Counted from the first letter of the stretch, positions 35,712-44,726 are shown. The stretch is DNA of 64,000 bases from Mycobacterium sp. ITM-2016-00316 (GCF_002968335.2 NZ_CP134398.1:1550001-1614000); one strand, 5' to 3'. Program-made: numbers and translations. The notes: generated by a model from the letters alone, not told the origin.

Positions 35712-36458
35712 GTGGAGAAACTGCTCCAGGACAAGATCGCGGTGGTCACCGGCGCGGCACAGGGCATCGGGTTGGAGATCGCGCGAACGCTCCACCACCA
35801 CGGCGCCCGCGTGGTCCTCGCCGACCTGGACGACACGGCCGCGCGGCGCGCGGCCGAAGATGTCGCCGGCGGAAGCGTCGAGTGCAGCGGCGCGGCCTGT
35901 GACGTCACTTCCGAGGATGACGTGCGGACATTGGTGTCCGAGACGGTCGACAAGCACGGGCGTCTGGACATCTTTGTCAACAACGCCGGTATCACTCGCG
36001 ATGCGTCGCTGAAGAAGATGCAGGTCAGCGACTTCGATTCCGTGATCACCGTCCATCTGCGGGGCACCTGGCTCGGGATCCGGGAAGCCTCGGCGGTGAT
36101 GCGAGAGCAGAAGTCGGGCAGCATCGTCAACATTTCCTCGCTCTCCGGCAAGTCGGGCAACCCTGGCCAGACCAACTACAGCGCGGCCAAGGCCGGAATC
36201 GTCGGCCTCACCAAGGCCGCGGCGAAAGAGGTCGCTCATCACAATGTGCGGATCAACGCGATCCAGCCGGGTTTGATTCGTACCCCGATGACGGCGGCGA
36301 TGCCGCCGGATGTCTTCGCTCAGCGTGAAGCCGACGTCCCGATGAAACGGGCCGGGGAGCCCGGCGAGGTTGCGGGCGCGGTGGTGTTCCTGGGATCCGG
36401 TCTGTCCAGCTACATCACCGGCACCGTCATCGAAGTCGGCGGCGGGAGGTACATGTGA
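35712..36458 (+). CDS. FabG-like short-chain dehydrogenase
   Basis: 248 residues from GTG 35712 with GGGAG upstream; ATG 35691 is a possible earlier start. TGAAQGIGLEIA cofactor loop, NNAGITRDASLKKMQ, SSLSGKSGNPGQTNYSAAK with the catalytic Ser-Tyr-Lys, and FLGSGLSSYITGTVIEVGGG at the end. It resembles beta-ketoacyl-ACP/CoA reductases and acts as a hydroxyacyl-CoA dehydrogenase in such clusters. Overlaps the first crotonase gene by GTGA; first gene of a long operon. Confidence 0.9.
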   Translation: MEKLLQDKIAVVTGAAQGIGLEIARTLHHHGARVVLADLDDTAARRAAEDVAGGSVECSGAACDVTSEDDVRTLVSETVDKHGRLDIFVNNAGITRDASLKKMQVSDFDSVITVHLRGTWLGIREASAVMREQKSGSIVNISSLSGKSGNPGQTNYSAAKAGIVGLTKAAAKEVAHHNVRINAIQPGLIRTPMTAAMPPDVFAQREADVPMKRAGEPGEVAGAVVFLGSGLSSYITGTVIEVGGGRYM

Positions 36459-37225
36459 AAACTGTCCTCAGCGAGATCGACGGCACGATCGGGCGGATCA
36501 CGCTCAACCGGCCCGACCGCATGAATGCCATCAGCGTCCAACTCGCCGGTGAGCTCGACGCGGCGCTCACCAGCCTCGGTCAGCGCCAGGACATCAACGT
36601 TATCGTGATCCGGGGGGCAGGCGGCAACTTCTGCGCCGGTGGGGACTTCGAGGAGGTGCAGCGACTGCGCGCGGAGGGCTCGGCGGAACTGCGCGAGCTG
36701 TTCACGTCCTTCAAGGCCGCCTGCGATGCCATTGCACGTGCCCAGGTGCCGGTGGTCGCCGCCGTCGACGGGGTGGCCATGGCGGGTGGATTCGAGCTCA
36801 TGCAAGCCGCCGACATCGTCGTGGTCAGTGACGCCGCGCGAATCGCGGACAACCACGTCAACTTCGGGATGATTCCGGGCGGGGGGAGCACGGCGCGCTT
36901 GCCACGCATTCTGGGCCGTCAGCAGGCACTGGCGCTGTTGCTGTCCGGTGACAAGTTCAGCGGTACCAGGGCGGTCGAGCTCGGGCTGGCCTACGAGGCG
37001 TATCCGGCCGATGAGTTCGACGAGTCGGTCGAGAGATTTCTTGACCGACTCTCGCGGCGGGACCGGTCCGCGATCACCTCCATCAAGCGTCTGGTGACCG
37101 AGGGCCTGGACCAGGACTTCGATTCGGCCAACGCCGCCGAGACCGACGCTGTCGTCTGGCGCATCGGAGGCCCAGCCGGCCAGGCCGGCGTTGATGCCTT
37201 CAAGGAAAGGGAAATCCAAGCGTGA
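36455..37225 (+). CDS. Enoyl-CoA hydratase/isomerase family protein (crotonase 1)
   Basis: 256 residues. Crotonase fold: NRPDRMNAIS, the oxyanion-hole GGNFCAGGDFEE, and GVAMAGGFELMQAADIVV with a glutamate in the first catalytic position. The second catalytic position (VNFGMIPGGGSTARLPRILG) has no Glu or Asp. It is therefore not a textbook hydratase and may be an isomerase or lyase of the family. Coupled by overlaps on both sides. Confidence 0.88.
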   Translation: MKTVLSEIDGTIGRITLNRPDRMNAISVQLAGELDAALTSLGQRQDINVIVIRGAGGNFCAGGDFEEVQRLRAEGSAELRELFTSFKAACDAIARAQVPVVAAVDGVAMAGGFELMQAADIVVVSDAARIADNHVNFGMIPGGGSTARLPRILGRQQALALLLSGDKFSGTRAVELGLAYEAYPADEFDESVERFLDRLSRRDRSAITSIKRLVTEGLDQDFDSANAAETDAVVWRIGGPAGQAGVDAFKEREIQA

Positions 37226-38025
37226 CCGAGACGATCTACACCCCCGTACTGCGTGAGGTGACTCCCAGTGGAGTTGCCAAGATCCGCCTGAACAGTCCGC
37301 ACATCTCCAACGGGCTGAATGTCGAGACCCTCAAGGCGTTGCACGAAGCGGTGCTGGGCTGTCACGCCGACCCCGACGTGAAGGTGGTGTTGCTCTCGGG
37401 CGCCGGTCGCAACTTCTGCGCAGGCGGCGACGTGCACACCTTCGAGTCCAAGGGTGAACAGCTGCCCGATTATCTGCGCGAGGCGACCGCTTGGTTGCAG
37501 CTGGCCACGGCCGCGATCATCCAGCTGCGCGTTCCTGTCATCACTGCCGTCCAGGGTTTTGCCGCCGGCGGAGGGGGATTGGGCCTCGTCTGTGCCTCCG
37601 ATATCGTGATCGCCGCTGCGTCAGCCAAGTTCTTCTCCGGTGCGGTACGGGTCGGAATGGCGCCCGACGGCGGGTCGTCGGTCACCCTCACCCAGTTGGT
37701 CGGCCTGCGGCAAGCCCTGCGGATACTGCTGACGAACCCGACCCTGACCGCCGACGAGGCCGCTGCCATCGGCCTGATCACCGAGGTCGTCCCCGACGAC
37801 ACTCTGGAAGCTCGGGCCGAAAGCCTCGCCGCAGAGCTCGCCGCGATGCCCACCTTGGCGTTGTCCGCGACAAAGCGGCTGGTGTGGTCGGGCGTCGGTG
37901 CCTCCATCGAGGAGCGGCTGCCCGAGGAGTCCCGCACGGTATCCGAACTGTCCGGTACCGCTGACGCGCTCGAAGGTCTTCGCGCGGTCATCGAACGTCG
38001 CTCGCCGAAGTTCATCGGCCGATGA
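37222..38025 (+). CDS. Enoyl-CoA hydratase/isomerase family protein (crotonase 2)
   Basis: 267 residues from GTG. Oxyanion motif GRNFCAGGDVHT and QGFAAGGGGLGLVCASDIVI, without the first catalytic Glu. VRVGMAPDGGSSVTLTQLVG carries an Asp at the second position, as in PaaG/enoyl-CoA isomerase-type crotonases. This suggests double-bond migration rather than hydration. Second of three consecutive crotonase genes. Confidence 0.87.
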   Translation: MTETIYTPVLREVTPSGVAKIRLNSPHISNGLNVETLKALHEAVLGCHADPDVKVVLLSGAGRNFCAGGDVHTFESKGEQLPDYLREATAWLQLATAAIIQLRVPVITAVQGFAAGGGGLGLVCASDIVIAAASAKFFSGAVRVGMAPDGGSSVTLTQLVGLRQALRILLTNPTLTADEAAAIGLITEVVPDDTLEARAESLAAELAAMPTLALSATKRLVWSGVGASIEERLPEESRTVSELSGTADALEGLRAVIERRSPKFIGR

Positions 38026-38807
38026 ACGTCCTGGTGCACGACGACGGAGCTGTCCGGGTGATCACCCTCAACCGGCCAGATGTCCGCAATGCCATCGACA
38101 TTCCACTACGGCTGGAACTTGCCGATGCGCTCGAGGCCGCCGACGCCGACTCCCAGGTGCGTGTCATCATCCTGACCGGGGCGGGCAGCACATTCTGCTC
38201 CGGCGGCGACATCTCCACCATGAAGGTCATGTCCGAGGTCGAGGCAGGCGAACGCGCCCAGCTGGCGCAACGGGTGATCCGGGCGATCTGGAACACCCCG
38301 AAACCGGTCATCGCCGCGGTCGAAGGTGCCGCCTTCGGCGCCGGGGCCGCACTCGCCGCGGCGTGTGACCGCGTCGTCGCGGCCCGAAACGCGCGCTTCG
38401 CCACGACATTCACCAACGTCGGGCTCGCAGGCGATATGGGCTCGTTCGCGTCGCTGCCGCGCCGTGTCGGGGTCGCCAAGGCCCGTCAGATGTTCCTGCT
38501 GCCCGAACCTTTCACCGCCGACACCGGCCAGGCCTGGGGACTGGTGGACCAGACCACCGAACCGGGCGAAGCGTTGGCCGTCGCGCACGCCGACGCGGCC
38601 CGGCTCGCGGCCGGGCCTGCGGCGGCCTACGGCGCCATCAAGACACTGCTGGCCGTCGCGCCCACCCTGGCGCCTCTGGAGGTGCTCGACCTGGAGGCGG
38701 CCCACCAGGCGCGGCTCTTCGGAAGCGACGATTTCGCCGAGGGTATCGCCGCGTTCCGCGAGAAGCGGCGCCCCTCGTTCGGCACACGACAAGGAGTTCA
38801 CCCATGA
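38022..38807 (+). CDS. Enoyl-CoA hydratase/isomerase family protein (crotonase 3)
   Basis: 261 residues. NRPDVRNAID, GSTFCSGGDISTMK, GAAFGAGAALAAACDRVV (no first Glu) and FTNVGLAGDMGSFASLPRRVG (Asp at the second position). Again a PaaG/isomerase-like active site. Overlaps the dioxygenase gene by ATGA, tying it to ring-oxidation products. Confidence 0.87.
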   Translation: MNVLVHDDGAVRVITLNRPDVRNAIDIPLRLELADALEAADADSQVRVIILTGAGSTFCSGGDISTMKVMSEVEAGERAQLAQRVIRAIWNTPKPVIAAVEGAAFGAGAALAAACDRVVAARNARFATTFTNVGLAGDMGSFASLPRRVGVAKARQMFLLPEPFTADTGQAWGLVDQTTEPGEALAVAHADAARLAAGPAAAYGAIKTLLAVAPTLAPLEVLDLEAAHQARLFGSDDFAEGIAAFREKRRPSFGTRQGVHP

Positions 38808-40072
38808 CCTCTGTCATTGATCCCGGCGCACAGACCGGCAGCCGCTACGAGCGGCTGATCCGGCCGGACAAGGTGCACGGCACCATGTATACCGACGAGT
38901 CGATCTTCGCCGAAGAACTCGAGAAGATCTGGTACCGCACGTGGGTTTTCGTCGGCCACGAGAGCGAAGTCGCGCACCCCAACGACTACGTCCGCAAGAA
39001 GCTCGGTCCCCAGGACGTCATCATGACCCGTGACCGCGACGGCGAGATCCACCTGCTGCTCAATCGCTGTGCGCACCGGGGCAATCAGGTATGTGACGAC
39101 GCCAAGGGCAACTCAAGCACGTTCCGGTGCCCCTACCATGGTTGGACGTTCCGTAATGACGGCGACCTCATCGGATTTCCGTTCTTCAAGGGCTACGGCG
39201 GACGCAAGTTGGACCTCGCCATGGGGCGGGTGCCCCGGGTCGAGTCCTACGGCGGGTTCGTCTTCGGCAGCTTTGCCCCCGACGGCCCGTCGCTGATCGA
39301 GCACCTCGGTGCCGCCGCGGGCGAGATCGACCGACTGGTCCGGCTGTCACCGGAGGGCCGGGTCGAGCTGACTGCCGGCTGGCTCCAGCACAGTGCACGC
39401 GCAAATTGGAAACTGCTCGCGGAGAACGAAACCGACGGCTACCACCCGCAGTTCGTGCACGGTTCCATCTTCGGGGTCACCGGAAGCACCATCGGCCCCC
39501 TGTACAGCGATTCGTCGATCGCGGTGACCAGGGACCTCGGCAATGGTCACAGCGAAAACGACCTGCGCCCGGAGTTCCGCAAGCACGCTCAGCCGATGCG
39601 CTGGTTCGGGACCACCGAGTCGCGGGTCCCCGACTATGTGGCGGCGATGCGGGCCAAGCACGGGGAGCGGGCCGAGGAGATCCTGATCGAGGGTGCCCCC
39701 CACGTGATGATCTTCCCGAACCTGTTCATCGCCGAGATCCAGGTCTTCAACATCCAGCCCGTCTCGGTCGATCAGTGCGTGCAGTATGCGACGGCGGTGC
39801 AGCTCGCCGGTGCACCCGAGCTGAATCGTCGGATGGTGTCCCAGTGCGTCGGTTCGGTGGGGCCGGCCGGAATGCTGCTGGCCGATGACACCGAGATGTA
39901 CGAGCGAAATCAGGAGGGCATCAAGGCCTTGAGCCCGGAATGGCTGGACGTGCGACGAGGACTGAACCGCGAATCCGTGGACGAGAACGGCTTCACCATC
40001 GGTACGAACACCGACGAAACCGGTATGCGCGGCTTCTGGACCCAGTACAAAGCGCTGATGGAAAGGGACTGA
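38804..40072 (+). CDS. Rieske aromatic-ring-hydroxylating dioxygenase, alpha subunit
   Basis: 422 residues. Rieske [2Fe-2S] ligands Cys89/His91 (CAHRG) and Cys109/His112 (CPYHGW). The mononuclear iron site NETDGYHPQFVH supplies His214 and His219, with an aspartate in the later DDTEMYERNQEG helix. Together with the beta subunit encoded next it forms an alpha/beta-type oxygenase, unlike the single-subunit KshA of steroid degradation. It would insert O2 into a ring of the substrate. Its reductase and ferredoxin are not adjacent; the ferredoxin/FprB pair at 63 kb is a candidate. Confidence 0.93.
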   Translation: MTSVIDPGAQTGSRYERLIRPDKVHGTMYTDESIFAEELEKIWYRTWVFVGHESEVAHPNDYVRKKLGPQDVIMTRDRDGEIHLLLNRCAHRGNQVCDDAKGNSSTFRCPYHGWTFRNDGDLIGFPFFKGYGGRKLDLAMGRVPRVESYGGFVFGSFAPDGPSLIEHLGAAAGEIDRLVRLSPEGRVELTAGWLQHSARANWKLLAENETDGYHPQFVHGSIFGVTGSTIGPLYSDSSIAVTRDLGNGHSENDLRPEFRKHAQPMRWFGTTESRVPDYVAAMRAKHGERAEEILIEGAPHVMIFPNLFIAEIQVFNIQPVSVDQCVQYATAVQLAGAPELNRRMVSQCVGSVGPAGMLLADDTEMYERNQEGIKALSPEWLDVRRGLNRESVDENGFTIGTNTDETGMRGFWTQYKALMERD

Positions 40073-40077
40073 GCACC

Positions 40078-40611
40078 GTGACGATGTCGCTGAACAAGTC
40101 CGACGAACTCCCATCGGCACCCGATGGCTTCGATCGCCATGAGGTGGAGCAATTTCTCTACCGGGAGGCCCGTTACGCCGATGAGAACGACTATGACGCA
40201 TGGGAGTCCCTCTGGACCGACGATGCGTTGTACTGGGTGCCTGCCGATTCCGCGCCGTCGGACCCGGCTCGGCAGATGTCGATCATCTACGACAACCGCA
40301 GCCGGATCTCCACCCGGCTCAAGCAGGTTCGGACCGGGCGTCGTTACGCACAAGCACCGCCATCCCATCTGCGCCGACTGATCTCCAATATCGAGTTCCT
40401 CGGTGGACGGCCGAGCCGGGACGGCACCATCGACCTGGAGGTCGGGGCGAACTTCCTTGTCGTGGAGGCACGTCCACGCGGCAACCACACCTGGGGTGGT
40501 CGCACCACGTACCGGCTGCGCCGTGTCGATGGGCAATTGCGCCTGGCCTACAAGAAGGTCCAGCTCGTGGACGCCGACAAACCGATTCCGACACTGAGCT
40601 TCCTCATCTAA
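40078..40611 (+). CDS. Ring-hydroxylating dioxygenase, beta subunit
   Basis: 177 residues from GTG 40078 (ATG 40084 also possible). NTF2-like beta-subunit fold: VEQFLYREARYADENDYDAW, WTDDALYWVPA, TRLKQVRTGRRYAQAPPSHL and a C-terminal RRVDGQLRLAYKKVQLVD. It has no catalytic metal and stabilises the alpha3beta3 assembly. Follows the alpha-subunit gene after 5 bases. Confidence 0.92.
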   Translation: MTMSLNKSDELPSAPDGFDRHEVEQFLYREARYADENDYDAWESLWTDDALYWVPADSAPSDPARQMSIIYDNRSRISTRLKQVRTGRRYAQAPPSHLRRLISNIEFLGGRPSRDGTIDLEVGANFLVVEARPRGNHTWGGRTTYRLRRVDGQLRLAYKKVQLVDADKPIPTLSFLI

Positions 40612-40619
40612 GGAGCATT

Positions 40620-40874
40620 ATGGGCATTCACTTCGACGAATCCTCACCCACGGCCATACCGGGTGTGGGCGCGGTCATCGGCAGCGAGTTCGCCGACGTG
40701 GCGGTCAGCATCGACGTCGAGGCCAACTCGCCCCGGCTCAAGGTGGCCGACCTGCGTACCGGACGGGTGCGCTTTCTGGATGCACTCGAACTGGAGACCA
40801 TCGTGTGGCTGCCCGATGAGAAGCTCAACAGTCTGCTCGATCCGTCCGCCGACCGCTGGCGGGGTGAGGAATGA
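40620..40874 (+). CDS. 84-residue protein of unknown function in the dioxygenase operon
   Basis: An AAGGAG site sits right before the ATG, and the gene ends in an ATGA overlap with the thiolase, so translation is well supported. The small acidic protein (MGIHFDESSPTAIPGVG...) has a middle section VSIDVEANSPRLKVADLRTG that looks beta-rich and a C-terminal helix LPDEKLNSLLDPSADRW. No cysteine, no membrane segment and no known motif. Its place between the oxygenase subunits and the thiolase suggests an accessory or assembly factor. Confidence 0.75.
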   Translation: MGIHFDESSPTAIPGVGAVIGSEFADVAVSIDVEANSPRLKVADLRTGRVRFLDALELETIVWLPDEKLNSLLDPSADRWRGEE

Positions 40875-42079
40875 GGCGCGCGGCGATTGTCGCACCGCGG
40901 CGCACACCGGTCGGCACATTCGGTGGCGGTCTGCGGCCCCTGCGCGCCGAAGACCTTGCCGCGCAGGTGATCAAGTCCGTGGTCACGGACAGCGGTATCG
41001 ACCCGGAGTTCATCGAGGATGTGGTGTTCGCCCAGTCCTACGCCAACTCGGAGGCGCCGTGCATCGGCCGGTGGGCGGCGCTGCACGCGGGTCTGCCGAT
41101 CAGTGTGTCCGGCCTGCAGATCGATCGTCGCTGTGGAGGTGGCCTGCAGGCCGTCATCACCGCGGCGATGACGGTGCAGACCGGGGCCGCCGATGTCGTC
41201 ATCGCCGGCGGTGTGGAATCGATGAGCAATATCGAGCACTACACCACGACGGCACGCTGGGGTGCGCGCTCGGGCAACCAGGTCCTCTATGACCGGCTCG
41301 ACCGGGGACGCGAGATGTCGCAACCGGCCTGGCGTTTCGGTGCGATCAGCGGAATGATCGAGACCGCGGAGAACCTCGCGTCCGACTACGGCATCGACCG
41401 TGCCGCCGCCGACGAGTTCGCCGTGCGCAGCCATCAGCGCGCCGCCGCCGCGCAGGGTCGCGGGGCCTTCGACGACGAGATCGTCGCCGTGGACGTTCCC
41501 CAGCGCCGGGGCGACCCGATTGTTTTCGGCCGCGACGAGGGCGTCCGGCCCGACACGACCATGGAATCGCTGGCACGGCTGCGCACGCTGCAGACCGGTG
41601 GCACCGTGACGGCAGGCAACTCCAGTCAGCAGAACGATGCGTCCGCGGCCTGCCTGGTCGTCGCCGAGGATCGCCTGGAGGCGCTCGGCCTGGAACCGAT
41701 CGGATTCCTGGAGGGGTGGGCCGCGGTGGGCTGCGAACCCTCCCGGATGGGCATCGGCCCCGTCGGCGCCGTCGAGAAGCTGCTCGCCAAGACCGGGCTC
41801 ACGCTCGACGAGTTCGCCTTGATGGAGGTCAACGAGGCGTTCGCGGTTCAGGTGCTGGCGGTGCTGTCGGGCTGGGGAGTCACACTGGCCGACGTCGAGG
41901 ACCGCCTCAACGTCAACGGCTCCGGGATCTCGCTGGGCCATCCGATCGCGGCGACGGGAGTGCGCATCCTCGCGACGATGCTGCATGAGTTGCAGCGCCG
42001 CGGCGGCGGTCTGGCGCTGGAGACCATGTGTATCGGTGGTGGCCAGGGACTCGCGGCGGCATTCCGGAGCGCCTCGTGA
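40871..42079 (+). CDS. Acetyl-CoA acetyltransferase (thiolase)
   Basis: 402 residues. Full thiolase active site: nucleophile Cys88 in QIDRRCGGGLQ, NEAF near residue 320, His357 in LGHPIAATG and Cys387 in TMCIGGGQG. It cleaves a 3-ketoacyl-CoA to release acetyl- or propionyl-CoA. Coupled by 4-base overlaps to the genes on both sides. Confidence 0.93.
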   Translation: MRRAAIVAPRRTPVGTFGGGLRPLRAEDLAAQVIKSVVTDSGIDPEFIEDVVFAQSYANSEAPCIGRWAALHAGLPISVSGLQIDRRCGGGLQAVITAAMTVQTGAADVVIAGGVESMSNIEHYTTTARWGARSGNQVLYDRLDRGREMSQPAWRFGAISGMIETAENLASDYGIDRAAADEFAVRSHQRAAAAQGRGAFDDEIVAVDVPQRRGDPIVFGRDEGVRPDTTMESLARLRTLQTGGTVTAGNSSQQNDASAACLVVAEDRLEALGLEPIGFLEGWAAVGCEPSRMGIGPVGAVEKLLAKTGLTLDEFALMEVNEAFAVQVLAVLSGWGVTLADVEDRLNVNGSGISLGHPIAATGVRILATMLHELQRRGGGLALETMCIGGGQGLAAAFRSAS

Positions 42080-43431
42080 CCTACGGTCTGCTCGGATATG
42101 CGAGCTATCTGCCCCAACACCGGTTGCCCGGTGCGGCGATCGGTCTGCGCAAGGGTGACCGTGTGGTCGCGTCCTACGACGAGGACTCGACCACCATGGC
42201 GGTGGCGGCCGCGAGCCGAGCCCTGCGCGCGGGTGATGTTCCCGCGGCGATCTACCTGGCCACCAGCACGCCCGCCTATGCGGACAAGACGAACGCGTCG
42301 GCGGTTCATGCCGCGCTAGGGTTGCCCGCCGAGGTGCTGGCTGCAGACCTGTGCGGCACGGCGCGCAGCACTATCGCCGGACTGTTCACGTCAGCACGTG
42401 GTGGTGGTCTCGTGGTGGCCGCCGATGTGCGGGTGGGAAAGCCGGGGTCGACCGACGAGAAAGCCGGTGGCGACGGGGCCGCGGCGGTGTGGTTCGGTGA
42501 AGGTGCCCCGATCGCGGAAATGCTTGCCGCACAGTCATGCACCGCCGAGTTCCTGGACCGTTGGCGTGAACCCACCTCGACGACCGGCCACCAATGGGAG
42601 GAGCGCTTCGGGGCGGAACGCTACGGTTCCCTGATCCGGTCCACTGCGTGCGCCGCGCTGGATGCCGCCCAGCTCGCCGATGCCGACCATGTCGTGATCG
42701 CCTGCCCGAACACCGCCGTGGTCAAACGCGCATCGACCCTGGTGAAGGGGCAGAAAACGGTCACCACCTCGCCGGTCGGCCACAGCGGTGCCGCGGATCC
42801 GCTGATCGCGCTGGCCGGCGTACTCGATATCGCCGAGCCCGGCGACTCGATCCTGCTTCTCTCGGCGGTCGAAGGCTGTGACGCCGTCGTGCTGCGTGCC
42901 ACCGCGGAACTGCCCGCCAAGCGGCAGGCGCGCCCATTGGCCGGCCAACGGTCCGAAGGCATTCCGGTACCGCACCTGACCTATCTGGCGTGGCGTGGCC
43001 TGGTGGAACTGGAGTCGCCGCGGCGGCCCGAACCGGAGCGCGCTGCCGCGCCGCCGGCGTCCCGCTCACAGCGGTGGAAGTTCGGATTCAACGGATCACG
43101 TTGTATCGAATGTGGTTTCACGCACCTACCGCCACTACGGGTATGCCGTTCCTGTCACTCGGTGGATGCCATGACCGAGGTCCCGATCGCTGCGATGGCA
43201 GGGACGGTGGTGACCTACACGGTGGATCGCCTGGCGTTTTCGCCGTCACCGCCGATGGTCCAGGCGGTCATCGACATCGACGGCGGGGGACGCTGCACGC
43301 TCGAGGTCGCCGACGCCCGGCCGGAGCAGTTGACGGTGGGCACCCGGGTGCGATTCGCCTTCCGGCGGCTGTTCACCGCCGGCGGCGTCCACGACTACTT
43401 CTGGAAGGCGGTGCAGGACAGTGGCGAGTAA
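42076..43431 (+). CDS. HMG-CoA-synthase-like condensing enzyme fused to a DUF35 zinc-ribbon/OB domain
   Basis: 451 residues from GTG. Residues 1-~310 have the HMG-CoA synthase fold with nucleophile Cys93 in DLCGTARSTIAG. The position of the synthase Glu (ATES in family members) is Ser64 (YLATSTPAYA). The usual FHVPF histidine is replaced in VIACPNTAV (Cys210). SPVGHSGAADPL supplies a different histidine. Residues ~335-451 are DUF35: Cys343/346 and Cys357/360 zinc ribbon, then an OB fold (GTVVTYTVDRLAFSPSPPMV). It overlaps the SCP2-type thiolase gene by 11 bases. Canonical HMG-CoA synthesis is unlikely; a retro-aldol or retro-Claisen role is my inference. Confidence 0.82.
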   Translation: MTYGLLGYASYLPQHRLPGAAIGLRKGDRVVASYDEDSTTMAVAAASRALRAGDVPAAIYLATSTPAYADKTNASAVHAALGLPAEVLAADLCGTARSTIAGLFTSARGGGLVVAADVRVGKPGSTDEKAGGDGAAAVWFGEGAPIAEMLAAQSCTAEFLDRWREPTSTTGHQWEERFGAERYGSLIRSTACAALDAAQLADADHVVIACPNTAVVKRASTLVKGQKTVTTSPVGHSGAADPLIALAGVLDIAEPGDSILLLSAVEGCDAVVLRATAELPAKRQARPLAGQRSEGIPVPHLTYLAWRGLVELESPRRPEPERAAAPPASRSQRWKFGFNGSRCIECGFTHLPPLRVCRSCHSVDAMTEVPIAAMAGTVVTYTVDRLAFSPSPPMVQAVIDIDGGGRCTLEVADARPEQLTVGTRVRFAFRRLFTAGGVHDYFWKAVQDSGE

Positions 43432-44623
43432 CGGAATTGCCGGCAAGGTTGCCGTGGTGGCGATGGGGTGCAGCACGTTCGGGGAGCGCTGGGACGCCTC
43501 CACCGACGATCTCATCCTCGAGGCATACCAGGAGTGTCTGTCCTCGCTGCCCGGTGTCGGCCGCGACGACGTGGACGCCTACTGGCTGGGGACCCTCAGT
43601 TCGGGACTTGGTGGTCTGACCCTCAGCCGTGCGATCGGCAGCGACGACAAACCGGTGACCCGGGTGGAGAACTTTTGTGCGACCGGCTCGGAGGCCTTTC
43701 GCAATGCCTCCTACGCCGTCGCGGCCGGCGCGTACGACATCGTGATGGCGGTCGGAGTCGAGAAACTGAAGGATTCCGGTTACTCGGGTCTGCTCCGTCA
43801 GGATCCTCCCGGCGACGGCACCGCACCGGAAATCTCGATGACCGCCCCCGCGGCCTTCTCGTTGCTGGACCCCGCCTACTGTGATCGTTACGCGGTGCAC
43901 CCCGACGAGATGCGCGCCGCGATGACCCATGTGGCACGCAAAAACCACGATAACGGCGCCCGAAACCCGAAGGCGCAGTTTCGCTCTCCGGTGTCTGCCG
44001 AGACCGTCGAGAGGGCTCCGAAGGTGGCGGGCAGGCTGGGCGTGTTCGACTGCTCGGGTGTGTCCGATGGGGCCGCCTGCGCACTGATCGTGCCGGCCGA
44101 GCGGGCCTACGCGTTCACCGATCGCCCCATGTTCGTGGAAGGGCTCTCGCTGGTCGCGGGTTCGACGAGGGGGGCGATGGATTCCGCGTTCGATTACACG
44201 AGCTTTCCGGAAGTGGTGAAGGCGGCCAAGGACGCCTATGCCCAGGCCGGGATCGACCGTCCGGCGCAGCAGTTCTCCCTTGCCGAGGTCCACGACTGCT
44301 TCACCCCGACTGAGATCATCCTGATGGAAGACCTGGGTTTCTCCGAGACCGGACATGCTTGGAAAGATGTGCTCGGAGGGGACTTCGATGCCGATGGCCG
44401 GCTGCCGGTCAACCCGGACGGCGGCCTCAAGTCGTTCGGTCACCCCGTCGGTGCCAGCGGCTTGCGGATGCTCTACGAGGCGTGGTTGCAGTTCCGTGGC
44501 GAGGCCGGGGAGCGGCAGCTCGCCGACCCGCACACGGCGTTGACACACAACCTCGGCGGACGGCCGGGCGGTTGTGTGTCATTCGTGTCCGTTGTCTCGA
44601 ATCAGTTGCGCCGCAGAGACTAG
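43421..44623 (+). CDS. SCP2-type thiolase / lipid-transfer-like acetyltransferase
   Basis: 400 residues from GTG. Nucleophile Cys86 in VENFCATGSEAF, SCP2-thiolase motif LAEVHDCFTPTEI, SFGHPVGASGLRM and HNLGGRPGGCVSF. In archaea and in steroid side-chain cleavage, proteins of this group work with a DUF35 partner. Here the DUF35 domain is fused to the product of the preceding overlapping gene, so a complex is likely. Last gene of the first overlapping block. Confidence 0.9.
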   Translation: MASNGIAGKVAVVAMGCSTFGERWDASTDDLILEAYQECLSSLPGVGRDDVDAYWLGTLSSGLGGLTLSRAIGSDDKPVTRVENFCATGSEAFRNASYAVAAGAYDIVMAVGVEKLKDSGYSGLLRQDPPGDGTAPEISMTAPAAFSLLDPAYCDRYAVHPDEMRAAMTHVARKNHDNGARNPKAQFRSPVSAETVERAPKVAGRLGVFDCSGVSDGAACALIVPAERAYAFTDRPMFVEGLSLVAGSTRGAMDSAFDYTSFPEVVKAAKDAYAQAGIDRPAQQFSLAEVHDCFTPTEIILMEDLGFSETGHAWKDVLGGDFDADGRLPVNPDGGLKSFGHPVGASGLRMLYEAWLQFRGEAGERQLADPHTALTHNLGGRPGGCVSFVSVVSNQLRRRD

Positions 44624-44662
44624 GTCGAAGGGCCCGGTGTCGGCCCTGCACGTGAGCCACCC

Positions 44663-44698
44663 TTGACGTAGCGGAATTTTTTAACCTAGATTCAATCT
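44663..44698 (+). promoter_or_regulatory. Candidate sigma-70-type promoter with the shared motif
   Basis: TTGACG at 44663-44668, an 18-base spacer, then TAGATT at 44687-44692 as -10. The -10 lies inside TTAACCTAGATTCAATCT, which shares TTTAACCTAGATT with 35648-35660. It would drive the SDR-ligase-ligase unit starting at 44727. Confidence 0.55.
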
Positions 44699-44726
44699 CA
44701 AAGTATCGTGGAACAGAGGAGCTCAG

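Noticed and set aside
38804..40611. Ring oxygenase as KshA (3-ketosteroid 9-alpha-hydroxylase)
   Set aside because: KshA is a single-subunit oxygenase of ~390 residues; this one has a dedicated beta subunit, so it belongs to the alpha/beta dioxygenases.
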